In this document: positions 21,251 through 33,030 of the stretch, piece after piece
Layout of the letters: each line of letters starts with the position of its first letter
Position numbering within the stretch: position 1 is the stretch's first letter
Assembly: GCA_003550325.1 (NCBI GenBank)
Contig: QKWP01000363.1
Location: forward strand, 213,402 to 277,401
Length of the DNA: 64,000 nt
Source of the DNA: Gigaspora rosea
Lineage: Eukaryota > Glomeromycota > Glomeromycetes > Diversisporales > Gigasporaceae
Reading direction: 5' to 3'
Notes under the pieces: generated by a model
Seen by the model: the letters and a program-made list of their open reading frames with translations, nothing else
Database searches by the model: none
What the model was told of the DNA's origin: nothing
Translations under genes and position numbers: made by a program

Positions 21251-24139
21251 ACTACAAAATTTATAATTAGATCCGATATTATAGTAATAAATACAAATGA
21301 TTGCGAAGAAATAAATTTTATGGTAATAGAGGCATTATTCAGCTATCAATAGCTTTTGACTAGTTGCTTAATTGGTTAATTTACAGTTTGTCGATATAGG
21401 CTTCATTTATATATCAAATTTATAAAAAATCTAAATGTCAAATAACAAAAAATAAAATCAAGAAATTGGATCTTATATATTGTATTCAAGCCGTAACCAT
21501 TAATCTTCCTGCCTATAATCATTATAAACATTTTGCTGAAAATTTCTAGGATTTCATGAAGTAGGGATAACAAGACAAAGCTATTACTATATATATTAAG
21601 GTATAAAAACTATTAAAGAAACCAACAAGTTAATAAGAAATAGCACATAACATTAAATAGGAGCTTTCTTGATCAGGAATTGTAATTATCACTGACAAAT
21701 AAAAGAATCATAGTGAGAGCTCTCATTTCGCAAAATAAAATTTTTGAACTATTTATGGATGTAGTGGCCATCAAACGTGATTTAGAAAATAATTGATAAT
21801 AAATTTGTCATGTAAATAAATGCCTGCGAAACTTGATCAAAAAGAAAATAAAAATTAGTAAATAAATTACCTTATCTTCAATGTGATATCAATTCATAGA
21901 TTTTAGGATCGAATAGAAATATCATTTCATAGATTTTAGGATCGAATAGAAATTAAGAATTTGTCTGATTACTAATTTAAATCAAATCAAGAGTATACTG
22001 TACTTGTTGACTAAATAATTCTTCCTGTTTTAGACCTCTTACGATTTTTGCAAGTCCAGTGAAAGAGCAAATAATGATGTAAATTAGGTTTGAAGTGTAA
22101 TACTGCCTGTTTTTCGTCACTTTTCAATTTATGTTGCATCGAATTTATTCCATTTGACATGTTATTTTGTGTGTTAATTTTTATATTAATATTATTTATG
22201 AATTATTTTTCAACAAAAGATTTATTTTTATTCACAATCTTTAAAAAAATTTTGCATTGTGATATTGTCTTAAAGTTTGATATTCCTATGACATTGTGTT
22301 TAAAAAAGCCACCAATTTATCTCTCATTGTTTACGCAACCTAAAAACAATATAATGAATAATATTGTCAAATGAGTAGTTGTTCTAATATATTGATGATA
22401 CAAAGTCAAAAGTAACTACGTATTTATGAATCTAAAAAATTTTAATATACTTAAATCAAATAGATATTTTTTATATTTAAGAAATAAAATGAGATTAAGT
22501 AAAAAAAATTTTTTTTATTGATATAAACAAATGATGTTAAGACCATTTTTTGTAAGATTATTAATCAGGGTTATCCGAATAGCAAATAGTTATGACTCAG
22601 CTGATGGTTTATCCAGGTGGTTCTTATATGGGTACAACCTCTACAAGTTTATATATCGAATTTTCATCGAATCTAAGTGAATGTAACGATTTTCAGATAT
22701 AATAAATTAATATTTGAATCTTCAAAATTTTGACCGACCTCTATGCTAGAAATTTTCATAATCCAATTTTATATGCACTACAAGCAATCAACTTGGGTAT
22801 AGTTAACTAAGTGATTTTAAATATCAAATTGATAAATTTAGATTGTTACTGCAGTGTCATATTGTTAAGATATTACTCATTACATTTAATTATTCATTAA
22901 ATCTAGGTGGTGAAGCCCACATATGACTATATGCTAGTTTTCTACAAAATGAAATTGTCCAATTTGCATTCTGAATATAATTAATATGGAATAAAATTTT
23001 TATAAATGCTTTTTTATTTCTTTCATTTTAGATATAGTAGTAGATGTTCTTTTTAATGTATGACGTTATGCTGTCCTTTGTATTCACTTTATGCATTGTA
23101 ATGCGATAAAAAAAATATATAATTTATCTGCCTTTTCACAATGTAACCCTTTTTAGCATTTCTAATTTATCAAATTTACAAGAATAAATGGGCATTAGTT
23201 GTGATGTTTCTCAATCATTGCAATTTAGCATTATAACGGTTTTACTAAAAATTCATGATGCAAAATGTAAATTAAAATTTTGCCAATCTAAGAAACTCTA
23301 CAAAAAAAGAGTTGTTGCCTTACCATAATTTAATTGGTGTTACGCACTGAATTTGAGACAGTGCTTATGTGTTGCGGATTAACTTTGAACATGCACAAGT
23401 TATGTGTGATTAACATTTTATTAGCTCATAGGAGATATTCATATGATTGGCTGATGTAAATCAATTGCCCGGGTAACTTATTTACACACTTTAAAGAATG
23501 TAATATTTCACTAATAAAAAATACACCTTTTTTACCTTTAGCTTCGCAAGAGCGTAAATATTTACTGTGTAAAATAATTAAGAAAAGATCAAGAATTTTA
23601 TTTAGAAGGCAAAATATGCCGAATGTTTATTGAGCCATATCAAATTTATACAGTAGAGTGAAGGTAACTGGAACCTTTTTTTGCTAAAACTATTTTATTA
23701 TGCTAGACTTAAATCAACTTTTATTACTAACTGTTAAATTTTAATAGGTTCAAGCTTTCTAGTATAGAAAATTCGACTTAATACTTAAATTTGATTGGTT
23801 CTTGTAGTATGTTTGGATTTAGCAACCGTAAATTAACCATTAACCGTTAAAGTTTTGGTTTATATATTTAATGTTTGGGTTTATTAGTAATAAAACATTA
23901 CCTTAATCACACTTTACGTGTATCTATCTATTCTCTAAACATAAGTAATAAATTCTTTTTGTGTGTATTTATAAGTTTTGTAAGCTTCTTTACGCGAAGT
24001 ATTTTTTTCACTTGCTAGTACTATAGTATTAAAAACAATACCTTTAAAAAATTATGTATTTTCATTGGTTAATTATCACGAAAATCACGGGTAGATTTAC
24101 AAAAATTAACCAATTATATGAATGTTTTATCATGATTTA
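21250..24139. other. Non-coding spacer before WSC copy B
   Basis: A 33-bp direct tandem pair (CATAGATTTTAGGATCGAAT in both) lies at 21888-21951. No gene is recognised: the longest frame (about 22090-22374) is a hydrophobic low-complexity peptide without motif. Confidence 0.5.
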
Positions 24140-24150
24140 CTGTAAATAAA

Positions 24151-25015
24151 ATGTTATTGAGCGCTCCTGGGGAATGTGCCAGAAACTTAACATTAAGAAA
24201 TCATCCATCAATCAGTCCATTAGAGTGTAATATTCGTAATTCGTCCATTACAACTGATACTCTAAATGGTCTTGCGAATTTAAAATTTTCTGATACATAT
24301 CAAGATCAAGATGGCATTTTAATGGATCCTGGTCTGTGTATCATTCATTGTGCTGATTATCTTTTTATATTTGCAGCACTCATAAATGGAAATCAGTGTA
24401 AATGTAGAAATAAAACAGGATTAGATTCGTATACTAAATTAACTAATGATTCATTAGTCAATCAAACTTGTAATCTCAAATGCGTTGGCAATTCATCCTA
24501 CATATGTGGTGGCGAAAATGGCTATACAGTTTATAACGCATTAACTTCTATTTCAAGTTACATTGCACCTACTATAGATATCAAAAAAACTTGAAATAAT
24601 TCATAACATTAATAAAAACGGTCGAACTAAAGGTGTTATAAGAATAGTTCATATTGTAATCAAAGACTTTTAAATGGTACTTTAGAAGATGTTGCTGGAA
24701 TGATAGTTGAATCATGTTTAATCTATTGTTGGCAAAAAAATTATACATTTGGTGGATTAGAAATTGGAGCACAATGTTTTTATGATAATAAATACGATAG
24801 TTTAACTAGATTATCAATATCTAGCTAATAATGACAAATCTTCAGATTTACATATTGTTGTTATTGTTTGTGGTATTGTTGGTGGCGGTGTTGTTTTAAC
24901 ATTGATTATTTTAATAATACGGTATCTGAGAAGGAGAAATTAACCAACTCCAATTATTTATCCAAATCCAATTCCAAATATTCGATCAAATCCAATTATT
25001 GAACCACCGAGCTAA
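24151..25015 (+). pseudogene. WSC-domain membrane sensor, copy B
   Basis: From the ATG at 24151 a 147-codon frame holds one WSC domain: LCIIHCADYLF, CKCRNKTG, QTCNLKCVGNSSYICGG and GYTVYN. It ends at a stop shortly after the domain. The downstream linker is open only in a shifted frame. The second WSC-like domain (RCYKNSS, then VESCLIYCWQ and GLEIGAQCFYD) lies in the first frame up to a TAA before the membrane helix. That helix (VVIVCGIVGGGVVLTLIILI) is at about 24858-24925. It is followed by RYLRRRN and a P/N/I-rich tail ending PPS at 25015. Architecture: two WSC domains, one helix, short cytosolic tail, as in Wsc-type wall sensors. Copy A breaks at different places, so the two copies decayed independently. 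No convincing signal peptide was seen, so an upstream exon may be missing. Confidence 0.75.
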
Positions 25016-26085
25016 AAAAAAAAAAAAAAAAATACTAACATGTACTTTGCCCATGAATATTATTACTAAGTATAGTATAAGATAATTATTTGCATATAAT
25101 ATTAGTTAATTATTAAGTAAAAATATTAGTCATATAACATTACAAAGTAAATAAAGTTGCGGACATGACTTAATAATTAAAACTTTCTAGTATATATTAG
25201 ATAGAAGATTCTTTACATAGTTGAAATAAAGCCATTGTTTAGTACCAAAGCCAGAATATAAAAAAATTCAATAATCCATTATTTACTTTTTAAATCTTAA
25301 TTGTTTTATTGTTTATTTATTTTTACAAATAAATTTTGTAATTATTAATTTGGTTATGACAAGTGATTTATGAAACATAGTAGACTGTTAGAATTATAAT
25401 AAAAATTTAAAGGTGGTTTAGTTGTATTTGTTGGTCAAGTACTCTGTCAATGATTACTAAAATCGTAACTATATTGGATTTTTGTTAGAAAATGACCTTC
25501 TGAAACTATGCTGGGAACACCTTTACAATAGTTAACCCAGTGATTATCATGAATCAGGGATGGTAAATGACCAGGTCATTTGCTCAAATGACTAATGACC
25601 TAGAATGATCTTAAAATGACCGGTTATTTGAGTTATTTAATTTTCAAGTCATTTAAAAATAACTCATGACCAAATGACCCGGGTCATTTATAAATGACCT
25701 AAGTCATTTGGGTCATTATGCATATTACGATTGGGTGATACAACAAAATTGGCTGGGTATTTATACATACTGTTGGATCAGGTAAGTTTATGCATGCAAA
25801 GCTTAATTAAATTGGAACCAGTTTTATTTTCATATGTTTTAACCAGCCAAAACTTGAAAAAAAATAGACTTTTAATATTGCAGTATTGCATAAAAAATAT
25901 GTCATCAATTGTAAAAATAGTATAAAAGAGAGAATTGTGACTGGCATTAGTGTCTAATCAGCTTTATCACCAAAATAAATATATACAGTACCTTTATTAG
26001 CAGTTAGAAAAAAGTGGCAGTAAAATAAATTTATATCGTAAGAAAGTTACCTTAATTGATATTTTACTTCAACAGTAATCAAGAA

Positions 26086-26180
26086 AAAAAATAAAATAAA
26101 TAAATAAAGAAATAAAAAAAATAAAAAAAATAAATAAAATAAAGAAATAAAAAAAAAGAAAAAAACTAAATAAATAAATA
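26086..26180. repeat. A-rich simple repeat
   Basis: A run of AAATAAATAAAG-type words, almost purely A with T and G, upstream of the hAT transposase. Low complexity. Confidence 0.8.
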
Positions 26181-26350
26181 ACTTCTCAAGATGGGCAGAA
26201 TCTACCAGGAGATATTTTGTATAAAATTAAAGACGCATCGTATCGGTATGTTAATTTAGCATATTTGGAAATTAGACATATTGAACATCTTATATGTATA
26301 ATACATTTTTTTCTTTGATCTAAAACTTTTTTTTCTTTTTTTTTGCAATA

Positions 26351-29010
26351 ATGATGGGTAGAAAAGAACACAACTTTCAAGAATTTTTTCATTTAGCTAC
26401 GCCTGATAATCCCAAAGCTAATAAAAAAGCAGTCTGTTTGTCATGCATGCAGAAATACACTTTACCTGTTGCTCTTGCAAATTCAAACTGCTTTGTCTCT
26501 AACAAAGTGAAACTATGCCGAAGCCATCTTAGAGACTGTCATAATTTTAAAGCTGAGTATAAGGAAGATGAAGTTTTGGAAATCTTTGCTCGGCCAGTAC
26601 CTGAAGACACTAAAAAAAATAATAATAAAAAAGAGAGCCGCAAAGGTAACTAACTATACTGTTATAATTATATAATATATTTAGTACTGATTTATATCGT
26701 CTATACATTAATTACTTGATAAATTATTAGATTCTTTATCTGAAGATGAAATTTCTATCCCAATTTCAAAAACCAGTGCACCAAAAAAACAAACACATTT
26801 TCTAAGTTATGTTTTATGTCCACTATCTGAATAAGATAGACCATATTTTGAAAACCTGATATTACATATGATCATATCAAATGGTCTTCCTTTTACTTTC
26901 ATGGAAAATTATGAAACACAAATGGTTTTTTATTTTATCACACCAAGTTTAATATTACCTAATCGACAAGCAGTAAGCAATAAAATTCTTCCAAGGTATT
27001 CTGAAAAGTTAGGTGAGAAAATTCAACAACGTGCACATGCTGATAAAATCAGAGTAACTGCTGCATTTGATGGCTGGATGAACATTAAGCAGGAGCATCT
27101 TTTTGGTGTTGTGTTGATTACTTCTCAAGGTGAAGCTTTGATTTGGAATTCGCATGATATTAGCGATCAGCGGTCAAGAACAGAAGATGCAAAGCTTCTC
27201 ATTAAAGAAATTATGAATAACATGCAAGAAAAGGATATAAAAATCAATTGCTATGTGTTTGATTCTGCTGGGGAATATGCAGCCACAAGGCCAGTATTAA
27301 ATATAAATACTAAAGATATTTATATATTTAAAATTTAAAAAAATTTTTTTTTTATTGGTGACAACTTTGAATTGAATTTCCCAATAAGGTTTTATACTTT
27401 GCATGGTACACCAAATAAACTTGGTTTTTGGTAACATTTTTAAGGCATCTGATACTTATAAAACAACATCAAAAAATACAATACGTATTGTAAGCTACTT
27501 TCATTCTTCCCCATATTTTACTGGATTATTATGAAATGAACAAGTATCTTGTTATGGACAAACGATCTCTCTTGCACTCCAGCTGAAATACATTGGAACA
27601 GTTTTTATTTTTGCATTTATTCTGTATTAAAAACTGAATCTGCACTTAAAGTAAGTAGATTTTTAAATATATGAAATGTATAAGTAAAGTTTAATAAATT
27701 ATATTAATTTTTTTTATTAGATGTTGGCTACAAAATTTTCTCCAACAAGAATTGGGATGTCAAGTATTTCTCAAAGTGGACGATCACAGCAAAAATTTGT
27801 AAAAAATGCAAATACAACCAAAATGCTTTCACCTGACATCATATCTATAATACAAGATTCTAATTTCTGGGTTTAGCTCTATAAACTTTAAAATTTACTA
27901 TTTTCACTATGTGGAATACTAAATAAGCTTCAGAAAAACACTGCAAGACTATTTGAAATTATGCATTGTTTCAGATGGCTCATTAAAACTTTTGCAGACT
28001 GTAAAAATGAAGATTTTTTTGAACACATGGTCGCATAATTAGAAAAATGGTGGGCCCAATAGGAACAACCTTTACTCCTTCTATCATTTGTCTTACATCC
28101 AAAATATCAACTCTCAACATTTTCTTCCAATGTTCCTGGTCTTTCTTACTCTTACTTTAGACAATAGTTAAATTATTATTATCATGCTTGGTTTGGTGAA
28201 GTACCAATATGTATTTTGCATGAATTCTTGTTATATCAAAGGAAAGTATTTCCTTTTAATAAGGAAATATATAACCAATTCAACAGAAATATTATTGATT
28301 TTTGGGATTCTGCAAAAGGTTTAGCACCTGAATTATCTTAACTAGCTTTGCAATTGTTTGGTATTTGTATCAATTCTGCTTCAGTGGAACATTTATAGTC
28401 AACAATGGGTTTCTTATATACGAAGTGCTGAAATCGCATGCCAGTATATAAACATTATTTAGTTTATTGTAATCTGTTTATAATTTTATATTGCTAATTC
28501 TGTTAAGTTTATTAATTTAAACATGACAAGGTGTTTGCTATGAGACAATTGCGTGGTGATATATTAAGCAAGTGAAAACGTAATGAAGCTAAAGAGGCTG
28601 AACAAAAACATAAAAGAATCTGGCTTGCAACTCCTATTCAACCTTACAATTCTGATAACCAAGGCACTACACAAGAAGAATTAACAAGCGACAATGAGAA
28701 TAATGATTTGTTTATTTCTGAAAATTCACAGTTAAGTAAAATCTCTCAAATGACAAAGGTTACGGCTGAAGATGTAAACAATGATTCTGACATTTTTAGC
28801 GAAAAGAGTTGGTAAAATATGGTAGAAAATGGGACTAATACTGTAGATGATGAAGATAATTTTGATCAGAATGAATCTTCAAGTAATGAAATACTTGAAT
28901 TTGAATTAGATAGACGTATTACTTATTCAGTGGATAATCTATTGGCAAAATGGAATTTATTGGATTTATTCAATGATTTGTTAGAAGCACCCGTTTCATT
29001 TGCATTTTAA
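26351..29010 (+). pseudogene. hAT transposase with BED zinc finger
   Basis: The first exon (26351-26653) encodes a BED finger: a CLSC pair, then HLRDCH. A donor GTAACT at about 26647 and an acceptor near 26726 mark an intron. A conserved hAT segment follows (SNGLPFTFMENYETQ, then FDGWMN and YVFDSAGEYAATRPVL of the RNase-H-like fold). Middle parts are eroded. From 27721 fragments resume (LEKWWAQ and LLLLSFVLHPKYQ), and the C-terminal hAT dimerisation region is clear (FGICINSASVEHLWSTMGF near 28360-28430). The tail to 29010 is acidic. There are stops at about 26832, 27889, 28036, 28339, 28575 and 28813 and one or more shifts, so it is inactive. The RNase-H-like region between about 27310 and 27720 is the worst preserved. 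Confidence 0.85.
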
Positions 29011-29985
29011 GAATTTTAATGGTTCATTAAAGTTTGATCAGCACAAATAAATAAATAGTATTTGAAATATAAATACTTATATAATTCCTAAATTAGGCAT
29101 GAATAAATAAATAAATATGCACAAATATTCTAGTATGGTCTTGTAGTTAATGTTAATTTATAAATAAAAAATTAAATATATGCATATATAACAAAATTTA
29201 GAGTTAATAACCACTGGTCCAAATTAGATACACATAAAAATTTGGAAATTTTTACGTATCCCTGGTCCAAATACCCCAATAATACTATCATATTGCGCAG
29301 ATTAAAAACTTGGGACATAAAACAAATTATATAGATTAAAAAATACCTGGTTGCAGACATTTTGCATTTTAAAAGCACTGCATATTATTAAAGGATTCTT
29401 GTTGTTTATATTTATTACTGTATTTGTGCATAATAGCATGCCGGGTGTTATTTCAAGTAATAGCCTGAATTAAACTTAATTTAGGCCTAAATTTGAAATT
29501 ACTCCCTATGTGTTATTATGTGCAAATATGGTATATATTTTTAAATAATCCTACAAGTCATTTCATATTTTTAAATGACCAATGACTGGACATTATTCAC
29601 TTGAGTATGAAGTCATTTCAGGTCATTTACTATTCCTGTAATGAATTGTCACCCTCTATGTAATCACATATAATTTTATTGGTCAAAAAATATAACATAT
29701 ATTAGATAATATCAATTACATATCTGTAAATATAAGTACAAGAGCCTATAATTTCACCTAAGATCCTATAAACACAACTACCCTAGTATCGCTATCAGAA
29801 TTTTACTATCATGTGATTTTGTTTCAGCACAAATCAATAGCAAGTCACGCCTTGATGTAACATAACACTAGCAGAAGATTGAAACAAAATGTTTGCTTTG
29901 TCAAAAATCACTCATTTATCTAAAATTTGTATAAAAAATCATCTTTCATACCTTAACAAAAAAAATTCCTTGAGCAATTTCACTA

Positions 29986-30236
29986 TATGGGGGTAAGTCA
30001 GTAAAAAAGGGTCAAATCATTTTTAGTAAAATTTTTTTAATTTTTAAACTAAAATATCTTAAAACTATTTAATCAAATTTGCTAAAAACTTTTTTATTTT
30101 AATCTTGAAATTATATAGAATTAAATAAAAAAAAATTATTAAATTTATTAATATAGTTGTTAAGATATTTAAGCTTAAAGTCAAGAAAAATTTTATTTAG
30201 AAAAAATTTGTCCCTTTTCTACTGACTCACCCCATA
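29986..30236. mobile_element. MITE with ~100-bp TIRs, TATGGGG ends
   Basis: The left end TATGGGGGTAAGTCAGTAAA and the reverse complement of the right end TATGGGGTGAGTCAGTAGAA keep pairing (AAGGGnCAAAT, then AAATATCTTAA) for about 100 bp. Non-coding. Confidence 0.8.
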
Positions 30237-30597
30237 TGGGGTCTTTGCCTTAAAAATGACCCTACGGCACTATAAATTTTTTTGAGTAAATTGTAAATAA
30301 AGATTGTGTAACCAAAACAACCCAAACTTGATTTTCTGCTAATTTTAGAAATGATCTTTACAAAACTTTTTAGTTATTGAATAAAATTGATAGTAAAATA
30401 TTTATCTGCTATATCGATCATTTTCATTATATTCAATATCAAATTTCTGGACTTCCATAACTCATTTTAATATTAAGCTAATCAGTTATAAAACTTGCAT
30501 AAATGAACTTTGTGCTTCATAAATTAAGGCTCAAACAAATCTCAATTTTGGTTTAGGGGACCTCAGAACTCTATTTTCAAGGCAAAGACCCATATAT
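30235..30597. mobile_element. MITE with TATGGGGTCTTTGCCTT ends
   Basis: The left end TATGGGGTCTTTGCCTTAAA and the reverse complement of the right end TATGGGTCTTTGCCTTGAAA match over about 25 bp. It directly abuts or overlaps the previous MITE by the shared TATGGG end. Non-coding. Confidence 0.6.
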
Positions 30598-30698
30598 TTT
30601 GCTAACATTAAACTCTATAGGAACTTTAACCATATAGGAACCCTAATCCTAACCCTAACTTAAATGAACTTGAAGTTTTTTGGCCATAGTCACTTGAC

Positions 30699-31277
30699 TA
30701 GTGTTCTGACCTGGGTAAGTATCACCCAGGTCACCTGCGTGTGGGTGGGTGGCATGAGTCGAATTATGGCCCACCCAGGTAGTTAATCCGCAGGTTACTT
30801 ACTGGTCACCCATGGGTCAACCTGCGGGTCACCAATGTGGGTGACCCATATGAGTTGGTTATAAACTATATATATCTAGTGTTCTGACCTGGGTCGGATG
30901 ATCTATATGGGTTACGAGCCAGAAATTGTTATAACATGGGTCAAATGTGATGGTATTGAAAAATGCAAAAGTTGAAAAATGCAAAAATTGGGAAAAATTA
31001 ATATATAACGTTTTTTTTAAGGTTTTTTTTTCCAAGCCAATTTTTTTAATCTATCTTTCTCTTTTTTTTAAACCAACTTTTTTTGAAATTTTATTTTTTT
31101 ATTTTATTTTTTATATTTTTTAGAATTAAACTATTAAATTTTTTATATTACTCAGGTGATCTGGGTTACCACTCGTGGGCGACCTGTAGTAAAATTTTTT
31201 CTACTACCCAGTGTTCACCCGGATGACCCACCTGCGGGTCACCCGGGTTGGGATTTTCATGACAGGTTAGAACACTA
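30699..31277. mobile_element. hAT-like MITE rich in ACCCGG/CACCCA words
   Basis: The ends TAGTGTTCTGACCTGGGT and, reversed, TAGTGTTCTAACCTGTCA match. Flanked by an 8-bp duplication CACTTGAC / TACTTGAC. Inside are many inverted GTGACCCG-type words. A second copy of the left end at 30877 suggests two units fused or an internal duplication. GC-richer than its surroundings. No transposase. Confidence 0.85.
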
Positions 31278-31478
31278 TACTTGACAGTGAAATATAATGA
31301 GAAGATCTATAACATCTAATATTTATTTACATTATTTTGCAAACAAAATTATTTTATGATTATATGGAGGGTGATAATCTGTAATCATTCCTAATTATCA
31401 CTGGGTTAACTATTGTATAATCTTCCCACTATGCTAAATTGATGAATAAAATATAAGTTTATTAGACATCCAATATTA

Positions 31479-31707
31479 GACCATAAAAAGTTAATTTTTT
31501 GGTTCTAATAACATGAGACAAAAAAAATAACCCAGCTGGCTGAACTTTTATTTAAAAATTTTATATATAAAATTTTATAAAATTTTTAAAAAAATTTTTT
31601 TGAAATCCCACCCGAATATTAAAACATATAAAAAAGTTTTTTTAAAAAATTTACAAAATATAACCTGGCTGGGTTATGAGAAGCAAAAAAATTAACTTTA
31701 TATGGTC
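31479..31707. mobile_element. PIF/Harbinger-like MITE
   Basis: TIRs GACCATAAAAAGTTAATTTT and GACCATATAAAGTTAATTTT, with TTA directly outside each end, the 3-bp target typical of PIF/Harbinger. A second inner inverted pair AACCCAGC/GCTGGGTT is present. 229 bp, non-coding. Absent from WSC locus copy A. Confidence 0.8.
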
Positions 31708-33030
31708 TTATGTTATGTAAAGTTTTTATAAGATTTTTAAACAATATTAAATACATTAAAGCTTATACAAATTTGTTCTTAAATTCTCAATATGATTAGC
31801 TAATGATTGGAATAGAGTTCAGCTATAATCATGTTTACCGGTATATAAAGTTTTGTTAATAACATGAATATTAAAATAATCATGTAATTGAAATTTCTCT
31901 TCTATGATATTAAATAGTAATCCTAATAATACTCATTAAATATAATAAATTAAAACAAAAATTGCAAATAATATTTTATTATTCTACAATAAAGTCAGTA
32001 AGTATTGCAGTGCTGAAATATGTCAGCTCAGAATTTACTATTTAAGCCTTCGCGATATTGGCTTGTTGTATCAAATAAAGATGGAATAGTTGAATTTATT
32101 TTATAAGAATAAAAGCTAAAAGATTGTAAGCATCTGTAATTTTTTTTTCAGGCTTCCTCAAATTTTATTTTCTATAAAAACTTTTATTAAAAAAGCAAAA
32201 TAGTAAATTGTGACGTCAATAATGAGGATCTATAACAAACTTACTAGAGCTATCTCTTTGAATATTCAATTAATTACCAATTTTGCAAGACTAAAAATAA
32301 AAAAGAAAGATTTGTTGTAAAAACATTTGTAAATCGAAGTGACAAACTCATTTAATATTTTCAACTAATAAAAAAAGTTCAAATTACTTAGTAAATTTTA
32401 TCAATCCATTAAAACAGTAAATTCAATTGGCTTTAAAATAATTTCTTCTAAATAAAATTTATTTCCTGACAAATTTTGCCCCATTAATTAAGTCTTAAAC
32501 TTGATATGTGACTTTAGTAAAATTTCTTGTGAAAAGTAAAGCATCTTCATGCTGTTATTATCCCTTATAAGATTTACCTACTTTAACATCATTATTATCA
32601 GCCTATTCCTTTTGATAAAATAGGTCAATCGTTAAATAAAATCCCAAAATCCGCATTTTAAGGACAGTTATTTAATATTTACTGGTAAATTATTTTTTAA
32701 AATTCTTCCAGTTTCTTCATTTCCACCATAATCTCTTTATAAATGCTAACTTTATTTCCCCAAATATTGGTAGAGCTATATTTTAATAAATTTTTTTTCT
32801 TGCTTTTGTAATCCACTTTTCCAAAATTACTCTAGAAATTATTCATTCACCTTATATAATTTTTGCTTTCGCTTTTAATTATTCACTCTGTGTTACTATG
32901 AAAATTAAATTACATCATGTCTTAGTTCTTAATACTCTAAATATTTACTTAACAATTGCATCTTCTGTTGGATTAATAGAAAGATGAATTACTGTTTATT
33001 CTTAAATAGCTAAACTTAATATATCATTTT

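Larger units (their letters stand above)
25555..29638 (+). mobile_element. hAT transposon, decayed
   Basis: TIRs: CAGGGATGGTAAATGACC at left and, as reverse complement, CAGGAATAGTAAATGACC at right (16 of 18). The 8-bp target duplication is TCATGAAT / TAATGAAT (7 of 8). Subterminal AAATGACC/GGTCATTT words are repeated many times at 25570-25715 and at 29553-29630 and are likely transposase-binding sites. It sits inside the left TIR of the element 25512-31428. The 4.1-kb body contains one transposase gene with several breaks, so it is not autonomous now. Confidence 0.92.
25512..31428. mobile_element. TIR element inserted in WSC copy B, host of nested transposons
   Basis: The ends TGGGAAcacctttACAATAG (left) and TGGGAAgattatACAATAG (reverse complement of right) both continue GTTAACCCAGTGAT. 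The flanks are CTATGC on both sides (25506-25511, 31429-31434). Copy A at about 10977 is the uninterrupted site. If the internal hAT (25555-29638) is set aside, the TIR similarity goes on for about 110 bp (TCACCCTCnATnTAATCA on both arms). The body of the element is then only about 1.8 kb with no transposase: a non-autonomous element. Superfamily not assigned. Confidence 0.75.
24140..33030 (+). repeat. WSC locus duplication, copy B
   Basis: Partner of copy A (5918-12320). Homology starts just before the ATG at 24151, runs to about 25511, stops at the insertion 25512-31428, and resumes for about 1.6 kb. An additional MITE (31479-31707) is also specific to this copy. Confidence 0.85.

Noticed and set aside
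22090-22374. 94-codon hydrophobic ORF as a membrane protein
   Set aside because: Low-complexity AT-rich translation with no motif and no support from the duplicated loci.
30645-30662. Telomere-like CCCTAATCCTAACCCTAACT
   Set aside because: Only two or three degenerate units inside AT-rich transposon DNA; too short to be a telomeric tract.
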